Origin: Halocaridina rubra
Taxonomy: Eukaryota > Arthropoda > Malacostraca > Decapoda > Atyidae
DNA: 41,182 nt
Direction: 5' to 3'
NCBI GenBank assembly: GCA_037179515.1
Contig: JAXCGZ010011663.1
Span: 40,001 to 81,182 of the forward strand
Below are positions 32,603 through 41,182 of the stretch, piece after piece. The first letter of the stretch is position 1; every line of letters starts with the position of its first letter. Made by a program: the position numbers and the translations under genes. The notes below the pieces were generated by a model, which saw only the letters and a list, made by a program, of their open reading frames with translations, did not search any database and was not told where the DNA came from.

Positions 32603-33094
32603 GTTTTTGGTGTTGTTGTTGGAAAGCTCTTTTATATATCATATATTCTTCTTCTTTTGTACCTATTTCTATATATCAGGTCAGGCAAATATCTGCTACC
32701 ACTATAACAGTGGGTGATACCACCTGCATCTTTTCCTGCTGCCTTGTAGGCGCATACAGAAGTGTGAAATTCTTGAGGAGTAGACCTGAGAGAACATCCG
32801 AAGGCAGTTGGTAAGGAGGAATGCCCCAAGCCACCTTCTTGCATCTCCTGCAACGCTGATTGTTGTTTTAGGTTCTCCACCTACAGATGGGTGGAACGGG
32901 TCTTGGAGGACCCATAGGGTGCAACGCTGATTGATTTCCAAACGTACTGACTCTGTCTCACCTTGGGAACGTATTAGCAGCGTCGATTTGGGAAAAATGC
33001 AAATTACTCTAGACACTTCTTCCTTATCTTTAGCCCAGGCAAGCAGCAAAGCTTCATGCTGCTTTAACCATCTGTCAAGACGAAAAGAGCCCTA

Positions 33095-33146
<52 letters not shown>

Positions 33147-34101
33147 GAGGGACCAGCAGGACGAGCATTTTGTTCCGCATAGCAGAACAGCTTATATGTA
33201 AGTAATGTTCCTTATTGATCCCACACATTAATGTTGCATCATTCACTTTGCCAGCTTGAATTGACAGGTGCTACCATAAAAAGGGCATCATTACGAGTTA
33301 TTTTAATGCGTTAGGAGGCTTGACGGACACACTGCAACATAAAACACCTCGGGAAGCCAAAGCATAACTTGTTTGGCTGTGAGCGATATACTTAATAAGT
33401 TAAACCCTATTGGTGAGCATGCCCAAAGAACAGCCGTCGTCTCTCTCCTATTGTAACCCCTCCTAGCTCAGCAGTGATAATGAGTATGTAATTGAAAACA
33501 ACTGGTGATTTTTAAAAGCTTGCTTCATCATTTATGTTCATGCCCGAGAACTGGTATGCCTAAGCCTGATCCGAGGTTTTCAACACGAAATAAATATATT
33601 TAATACTTGCTAAGTAGGTTCAAATATGTACAAAGTATGAAGGACTTTTCTAAAAATGTCGGAAGAAAAACCATTACGGGCAAGTTTACCTTCAAAATTC
33701 CTCACATAGAAAACGAATGTATTTGGCGCAAGCGAAACACATGCCAGCAGCTCTGCCAGACGGATAATTATATATATTTTCATTTTTATACGGTGTCCAA
33801 TGAAAACTGTAAATTACTCTTAGCTTTAGAAAGCTTTTGAGATACTAATTTTATATTTTAGGTGAAATGCATGTAATATGAGACATAAACGTTACTTTTA
33901 AATTCAAGTACGACATTCACTTATGTACATATTCTGGCACCAAAACAGTAAACGAAACAGTCGAGAGCAAGTGTTGTGAGTGAGTGGAAGTGAGAGTGTA
34001 GTTCCCAATGACGAGAAGAATGCCAGCGACCCAACGGCTATTCATCTAAAGGATTTAATTAATTTTGGGGGATTTATAACAATCTCATCTTCCCAAGAAA
34101 G
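32603..34101. other. Non-coding, including a possible 5' UTR at its right end
   Basis: A 115-residue minus frame (33049-32702) exists, but I recognise no domain in it. (ATT)n lies at 33095-33145. The final ~150 bp (about 33950-34101), upstream of the exon at 34102, is less AT-biased and carries AACAGTCGAGAGCAAGTG, which could include an arthropod initiator. Promoter assignment is speculative. Confidence 0.4.
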
Positions 34102-34262
34102 ATGAGTCGTAACAGCAATACTTCCGGTCCTTCACTGAAGAAGAAGTTTGTGGGACTCATTCGTCAGATATCTAATACAGGTTCGTCCCACTCCTTGGGC
34201 AGTGAACAACAACAGCCAACCATACCCAGACCAGATACTTTCATTCACAAATATCTTCAAGG
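34102..34262 (+). CDS. Candidate first coding exon of a host gene (53 codons plus 2 nt)
   Basis: ATG 34102 has a favourable context (AAAGATGAG) and an in-frame upstream TAA at 34060-34062. The frame shows balanced, non-repetitive composition: N-terminus MSRNSNTSGPSLKKKFVGLI, then a Ser/Gln-rich stretch, and RPDTFIHKYLQG just before a GTGAGT splice donor (34263-34268); the frame stops immediately inside the intron. It resembles the basic N-terminus of a cytoplasmic signalling or scaffold protein, but I do not recognise the family. No downstream exon is identified in the window; the next exon may lie beyond it. Confidence 0.5.
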
Positions 34263-34688
34263 GTGAGTATTCATTTATTTCTATACATTATGCTTATGTA
34301 TTTTTACCACTGTGAAGCTATCCTGACCACAATTGTAACAAACGAAGCGAGGCACTAAGACCTTCATTGATACCCTGTGGTCTTAATCACTCATGTTACC
34401 AGTCATAACAATATTAATTTAGTAATTAATTTTATAAAACTAATATCTAATGGATATTTTATAATACTCATAGACGTAATGTGGCTGCCCCATGGTAAAC
34501 AGAGGTTCATGTGGAACACCTGCGTTAGGGCTGTTAAGACACCTGTCACAAGTGTTTATTAAACCGAACCTTCGCTGTGAGACAGACAAACTAGTGTTTA
34601 TTTTAGAGAACTTTTATTTTAGATATACATACAGTACGTGTGTGTGTGTAGAGTTCGTTCGTGATATTTTTTTCTATTTATGGAGTTG

Positions 34689-34727
<39 letters not shown>

Positions 34728-35255
34728 TATTATTATTCTTACTACTATTAATCGATTGGTAATTATCTGATTAATATGAAGGTTTTTTTTTATTTATCCA
34801 GCTTATTATATAAACGAGCAAATATTCAGCGCATGGTCATATACAAGTGCTCAGATATATTTTTACTATGTTAGTCATTCATTCATTTATTTATCGAACT
34901 ATCTCACCATGTATTACTCCCTTATAAACACGCGTAGCCTATATGTATGCATGTATATTTGGTGTATATATAAACTTAAAAGTAAATATAAAATCACAAA
35001 TAAAGTACCTTATTTTTTTAGCGTAATATGAGAATATTTGTCGTATGTATGTATGTCATGATTGCAAGATATGTTTGTTGTATGTAGAATTTACTTTATG
35101 TCACCAGTCATCAGATATTTAATACGAAAAATTTACTCAAATGCATCTTGTGTACATTAACCTCTTGCAAAGATGTTCATCTTAGACCCATTGTTAGGTT
35201 AGGTTAGAAGCACCCTTAAGGTTACTCTTCGATACAAGAGCTATTATTATTATTA

Positions 35256-35301
<46 letters not shown>

Positions 35302-35640
35302 CATTATTATTATTGATGTATTACTGAGTGATTATCAGCCTACCACAGGCAGCTTTGATTTGGGTTTCTTCAAGAATAGCATCAGGGTAATAATAATAAT
35401 ATAATCAAAAGTCTTATATTGTCATATTTATAAGTTTATATTTCCCTTTGTTTAGGGTAATATTCAAACTTATCTCCAAACCCGAAATATTTTTTTTTCT
35501 TTAATTGATACTACTAATGATGTCACTTCATGATAGTGCCACTCTTTATTGGATCTGAATTGGTTGAGGCTAGGACATGCAAACACTCCTAATAAGCCTT
35601 TTACATTAGTCCCGCAGCCGTAGATCTACGGCTTTTTTTT
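34263..35640. other. AT-rich, probably intronic
   Basis: Starts with the splice donor GTGAGT. It contains (ATT)n arrays at 34690-34738 and 35243-35312, and a GTTAGGTTAGGTTAG run near 35193. No coding evidence. Confidence 0.5.
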
Positions 35641-36072
35641 AATATATATTTTTTTTACTGAGTGACACTGGGACAGGGAAGAAAATTGCCCTCATCATGC
35701 CCCGGCACAAAGAAAGCATCAAGACTATGAAAATGTAGAATGTAAAGGACAAGGCAGAAATAAGGGGATGGTACACAGATTGAAAGATTAGCCAAAGTAT
35801 TGAGGACCTAGAGATATGGCAGGCTTAGGCCCTGATATGACGATAGATTCGCTTTTGAAGGAAGATAGGTTATAAGAATTAGGAAAAACGGAAGGAGGAA
35901 GAGAGTTCCAGAGTCTGAAGGTGGATGGGAAGAAACAGTCGCAGCACCTTCCAACCCGCGAGCTGCAGATCTCCGCAAAGTACCTGTGAGACGAAACCGT
36001 TGGGCGAGTGTTACGTGGCCTCGGTTGTGGGGGAGGGATGCAGCTCGCCGTGTCTACACAAAGCGGACTCAA
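35641..36072 (-). pseudogene. 5'-truncated copy of the Jockey/CR1-like LINE 3' end
   Basis: The minus strand encodes SCIPPPQPRPRNTR, then CFFPSTFRLWNSLPPSVFPN, aligned with 7982-8330. The 3' UTR also matches (GTGACACTGGGACAGG against GTGACACCGGCACAG). An A/T-rich tail lies at 35633-35655. Better preserved than the copy at 8 kb. Confidence 0.85.
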
Positions 36073-36879
<807 letters not shown>

Positions 36880-36880
<1 letters not shown>

Positions 36881-37045
36881 CCGGTTTTACGTCTCGGACC
36901 CCCTTTTCTACCAAGGACTAGGACGGTTGCATTCTTGAGAACTTGTTTTGGCAGATGTAATCGTTATCCTGAGTGCATGCCCTTGCAAACCTCAGACCGT
37001 GGCGGGGCGTGAACCTTCGACCTGCCGCCTCAGAGTCGCGGACGC

Positions 37046-37047
<2 letters not shown>
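36880..37047 (-). mobile_element. tRNA-derived SINE (second family), 5'-truncated
   Basis: In minus sense it starts GTAGCGTCCGCGACTC, has a box-B-like AGGTTCACGCCCCGCCACGG, then a body shared with 38771-38963 (GGGCATGCACTCAG, TTACATCTGCCAAAAC, GCAACCGTCCTAG, ACGTAAAACCG). It is flanked by long (TA)n arrays on both sides, which suggests insertion into, or growth of, a (TA)n target. Confidence 0.8.
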
Positions 37048-37125
<78 letters not shown>

Positions 37126-37200
37126 CAGAAAAAATAGTGTCCATAGGTTTAAAGTGATAAAATTCATAATTTATTACTATTAGTTTTATTATTACTATTA

Positions 37201-37241
<41 letters not shown>

Positions 37242-37536
37242 TTAATTTTTATTATTATTATTATTAATTTTATATGATTATTATTACAGCTCCATCCTGT
37301 CAGCTTATACCCCCATGCCAATGGTGTTTTATCGTGGACACAAAACGTAAAAAAAGTGTCGTGTTTAATGCAGGAACTGGCTGCGGATCAAGGTGGCTCT
37401 TGGGACGATTGTGATATATCATAATCGCCTTACATAACCTAACCGACTATTCAGAAGTAGCAACTTGATTGATACTGTACACATTTCTCTGTTTATATTA
37501 CGAGACTAATCCTAAGCACAGCGAATATAACAATCC

Positions 37537-37567
<31 letters not shown>

Positions 37568-37818
37568 ATCACCCTTCGTTAGCGCAGTGGATATAACTCT
37601 CTCCCATTAAGTCTTGAATTCAACTCGCAAGTTTGTTTGTTCAGCTTATCACTTCTTCGATATAAGAAGTAAGAAGATATCGACATCTCTTGAGTACTAC
37701 TCAACAGGTTCACCATTTGATGTACTTTTTATGGAGGCACAGTGTCTTCAAGTCTTCGGGTTTCAATGACTGATAAAGCTCCCATTTGAAAAGTCTCATT
37801 TAATACGTACATACATAC

Positions 37819-37852
<34 letters not shown>

Positions 37853-38492
37853 ACACGTATACATTCATACACAATGGCCGCAATCTCTAAAGCATCCCAG
37901 AAGCAAATTTACTCCAGTCACTCCTCTTAGCTCCTTAAGGATACAGAATTGCCACACTGCACCTCCACCACCACATTGCTTGGATCATCCGCTAAGTGGG
38001 CAAGGTTCGTCTGGCATGAGGCCCAACATCCATAACTGGCTTATCCATACCACCACATCTTTTAGCATCTCCCACATCCACCCATCCTTGTTTACTGAGC
38101 TAGCAGGTGCGAGAAATCCCTTTGACCGGCGTCATCTATATGCATTATCTCTTCACTCATTCATATCTCATGCACATTGTCTGACCTGCCCCGCTGACAT
38201 ACCATGTACATCTATTGTGCTTTTAACCCAACCATCCATCATATTTTAAGTCTTCATTTCGGCCTTACTCCAGTTACTTCTTCTCTCCACGATGATGATG
38301 ATGATGATGATGATGATTATTGTTGTTGTTGTTGTTGTTGTTGTTGTCAGGAGAGTAACTTGATCTATGTGTTTGAGTACTTTTTGACATTTATAAACGC
38401 TGGCTTGCATAGGCCTATGTGTTTGTATAGGGTTAGTAATTTTATGTATTTGCTTATAATACGTTGTCATACTTCAGATCTTCAAGTACGAT

Positions 38493-38566
<74 letters not shown>

Positions 38567-38770
38567 CTCGCTCTCTCTCCCCAGATTCCAAGATTCCAAA
38601 TTTGTTTTGCAGTTGTAAGATGCACAGAAAGTAGCCTCCATGCCATATAGCGTTTTTCACAACGTAGATGATGCTTGTCTGCATCTGTTTCAGATAATGT
38701 GCTACTTAAGCAAGAACATTGTCTCAGTCAGGCTGTCATAGTTTAACGTTATTATTATTATTATTATTAT
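37048..38770. other. Microsatellite-rich non-coding DNA with a tRNA-like fragment
   Basis: (TA)n 37048-37124, ATT-rich 37186-37281, CTCCT-rich 37535-37568, TA/TG near 37818-37853, (GAT)n-(TTG)n 38290-38347 and (CT)n 38494-38578. At 37580-37632, GTTAGCGCAGTGGATATAAC with TTGAATTCAACTC resembles a tRNA D-arm and T-arm and may be a SINE head. A long plus frame (37833-38249) has no recognised domain. Confidence 0.6.
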
Positions 38771-38963
38771 CGATGCGGTTTTACGTCACGGACTCCTTTC
38801 TTCTACCAATAGCTAGGACGGTTGCCTTCTTGCGAAGAACTAGTTTTGGCAAATGTAATCGTTACTCTGAGTGTATGCCCTTACTAACCTCAGTCCGTGA
38901 CGGGACGCGAACCCTCGACCTGCCGACACAGAGTCGCGGACGCTACCATGTGGCCACGGAGAC
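38771..38963 (-). mobile_element. tRNA-derived SINE (second family), full head
   Basis: Minus sense: CCGTGGCCACATGGTAGCGT (box A region), then GGTCGAGGGTTCGCGTCCCG (box B), then the same body as 36880-37047, ending ACGTAAAACCGCATCG before ATAATA repeats. Both internal Pol III promoter boxes are legible. Confidence 0.85.
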
Positions 38964-39435
38964 TATTATTATTATTGTTATTACTGTTAAGAGTGTCTGT
39001 TAATGTTGAAGACTTGTAACCCCTCTGAAAATATGAGTATTGGCTCTAATTTTTTTTTTTTTTTAATTTATTCAGATAACTGTACATGGGGACATGTGCA
39101 CATGGGCACTCCCAGTCATATTGCAGTTGATAACATTACAATCTATGTGGTTATGTAAAAATAACATACTAATAGAATTTGCAATTAATTTAAAATATCA
39201 TAGCAAGTAATTAATAATAAAATATAGTGTAATAATTGAAGAGTACTTGAAGAGTAATCATTGTGACAATATTTTCAATAGCCCTTGTTGAGTGCTATCA
39301 TTTAAATTCCGTACTACTGCAGACAATTTGAAGCAGATATAGAATACAATTTTCAGGTTAGAATAATAAGTAGGTACATACATATATATATATACACACA
39401 CATACATACACACACACACATACACACACACACAT

Positions 39436-39506
<71 letters not shown>

Positions 39507-39569
39507 TGCATTAATTAGATGAGCAATAGAAACACCACTGGGGCTTCATAGCCATACATATCAAGGAGA

Positions 39570-40617
39570 TTATTATTATTTTATTTTATTAATTTATTGC
39601 GCCAAGGCGTCAGACATTACATGAGTTCATACAAATAATGCTTCAAATGGATATAAAACCAAGAATTGAACATGGTTTACAGGGAGGTGTACATATTGAT
39701 AAAACATTGCTGCATACTAACACACAACTCACAGAATGGCAGCACAGAGTACATTATATGCAAAAGTAAAGCTCAGAGAAACGCAGAATGCACAAACAGA
39801 ATTATATAGCAACATACAGAAAATATATGTATAATTCAATATAATTAATGGCCACCAAAGTGAGGAAAACGAGCAAGAATAACATCAAGGTTGTCATCAT
39901 TAAGTAAAAAAGAGCAGATCTGTATTAAGTTCTGACCTCGTGGTAAAACATCTCTCACTGCGGGGCACTGAAGACAATAGTGGTCAAGAGTGTTAGCATT
40001 AGTTCGGTCGCATAATGTACAGGAGGTGTACTGTGGCATATCTAGAGTCTGGGAGACCTGCCATAAAGGCCGATACCCCATTCTGAGCCGAGCACTAACT
40101 ACATTGTTTTTCCGCACCATTAACCCGCGTCTGCGATACTTGTAGCGACTGTGAAGGAAGTGATCATGGTGCTGTATGGACACACTGTTGGCCCTCTCCG
40201 TGTCCCTGCGCTGGACCGTCATGGCAAACCCAGCTGAGTAGATGATGTTACGTAGGCATCGGAGGGAGGGCTCAGCGTCCACAGCATGCCCATCCAGCAT
40301 ACAGGCCACCTTGGCAAGACGATCAGCTGTGTCGTTGCCAGTCAGCCCAATGTGGGATGGAGTCCACACAAATGACACAACAAGAGAAGCATCCCGAGCG
40401 GCCGCGAGGCGACATAGTATATTTCCCACAGCACGGCCACAGATAGGTCTTGGCGAGGATAGGGCTTGTAGGGCCGATTGGGAGTCACAAATTATTACCC
40501 CATTCACTCGTCGTCGAACAAGGAGAGTCACGGCATCCAAGATGGCATTCAGTTCACAGTAGGTGGAGCTCGACGAGGTGGGTAGTCTACGGCCAATCCA
40601 TGAATCAGCCGGCACAG
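39570..40617 (-). mobile_element. 5'-truncated I-type LINE insertion with 11-bp target duplication
   Basis: Bounded by TATCAAGGAGA (39559-39569 and 40618-40628). In minus sense it begins inside the RNase H domain and ends in AATAAAATAAAATAATAATAA, a TAA-rich tail like those of I-type LINEs. It is absent from the paired copy near 18210, which confirms the empty site. Confidence 0.93.
39845..40617 (-). pseudogene. LINE ORF2 fragment: RNase H and C-terminal zinc motif
   Basis: Open to the stop at 39845 but lacking everything upstream of mid-RNase H. Visible are STYCELNAILDAVTLL (Glu), IICDSQSALQALSS (Asp), SFVWTPSHIGLTGNDTADRL, then MGYRPLWQVSQ and the zinc motif CTLCDRTNANTLDHYCLQC. The first RNase H Asp block (TDGS type) is lost by truncation. 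It belongs to the same superfamily as ORF2 at 13-17 kb but is clearly a different family. Non-functional because RT and endonuclease are absent. Confidence 0.92.
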
Positions 40618-40622
40618 TATCA

Positions 40623-40666
<44 letters not shown>

Positions 40667-41062
40667 GGTATTCATTTCAGCAAAAGGAGTTATTCGTCCT
40701 TACTACAGATAAAGACACATCCATGCATACTCATACACATCATTGTCATCTGAGGGTAACACAGCAGAGGAAAGTGCATGTACTTAATTGCATATACGTA
40801 CACATATAAACCTGAACATACATACATACATACACACAAACACAGTGCCATATAATGGAGGATAAATTTGGAAGGAAAAGAAAGAGAAAGACTGAAAGCC
40901 TCTCCCCCTCTCCACCCTTCAAATTATGTACGTGAGAGAGAATTACGTCAATTAATCCATTATCACTATTATCACAACCATTGCTACCACCATCATGATC
41001 ATTATTATCATCATCATTATTATTATTATCATTATTATTATTATTATCATTATTATTATTAC

Positions 41063-41121
<59 letters not shown>

Positions 41122-41182
41122 CCATCATCATTACTACAGCTTTTGTATATAGATAGAGTTATGAATCATAAGTAGTAATTAT

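Larger units (their letters stand above)
39048..41182 (-). mobile_element. Retroposon-like repeat, minus-oriented copy, interrupted
   Basis: Inverted homologue of 17590-18793. In minus sense it ends CTGAATAAATTAAAAAAA. It carries the (TA)n (about 39450-39502), (GA)n (40624-40660) and ATT (about 41005-41118) arrays at matching positions. It is interrupted by a LINE fragment (39570-40617) and runs off the right edge of the window. Confidence 0.75.

Noticed and set aside
32632..33049. Two overlapping minus-strand frames (82 and 115 residues)
   Set aside because: No recognisable domain, no start context or partner; kept only as a note in the non-coding description.
37833..38249. A 138-residue plus frame beginning in a TG repeat
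   Set aside because: Starts in microsatellite DNA, His/Ser/Pro-rich, and no domain recognised.

Overview
This window looks like non-coding-rich arthropod genomic DNA, most likely from a decapod crustacean (penaeid-shrimp-like). The basis is very high AT content, long (TA)n, (CT)n and (ATT)n arrays every few kilobases, interstitial TTAGG-like runs and dense retroelement nesting. There are no bacterial-style operons. The species call is inference.

Left part (1-10,900). A decayed Penelope-like element (RT plus GIY-YIG, minus strand) is split by a defective Ty3/Gypsy-type LTR retrotransposon (1759-5995, plus strand, two ~480-bp LTRs). A LINE RT scrap follows (6238-6495). After ~1.3 kb of AT-rich sequence comes a decayed Jockey/CR1-like LINE (7921-10690, minus) whose 3' end recurs at 35,641-36,072.

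Middle-left (10,900-21,550). A two-ORF LINE of the RNase-H-bearing I superfamily (11428-16854, plus) has both ORFs open. A 5'-truncated RTE tail lies against its 3' end. A polyadenylated ~1.2-kb retroposon-like repeat (17.6-18.8 kb) carries three microsatellites and has an inverted second copy at 39.05-41.18 kb. A decayed L2/CR1-like LINE lies at 19.1-20.0 kb, followed by a 450-bp trinucleotide array and a pair of inverted tRNA-derived SINEs.

Centre (21,364-32,602). This is a four-level nest that can be read from target-site duplications (TSDs). The SINE (21364...32602) is interrupted by a solo LTR (TSD GTAA). The solo LTR is interrupted by a related, younger LTR element in the opposite orientation (21976-32276, TSD CAGG) that has one gag-like ORF and no pol. 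That element is interrupted by a full-length RTE with an intact 1016-aa EN-RT ORF (23237-26429, 14-bp TSD). The younger LTR ends in ~40-bp modules, each repeating the LTR-end/primer-site motif. The older solo LTR stops at its first such motif, which suggests outward growth of the LTR end.

Right part (32,600-41,182). It is mostly non-coding. One short open segment (34102-34262) looks like the first coding exon of a host gene: in-frame upstream stop, good start context, and a GTGAGT donor. Two copies of a second tRNA-derived SINE follow, and then the inverted retroposon copy, itself interrupted by a 5'-truncated I-type LINE with an 11-bp TSD and a TAA-rich tail.

Functionally, the window records successive retrotransposition. 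The RTE and the I-type LINE are the best candidates for recently active autonomous elements. The gag-only LTR element and the SINEs would depend on proteins supplied in trans.
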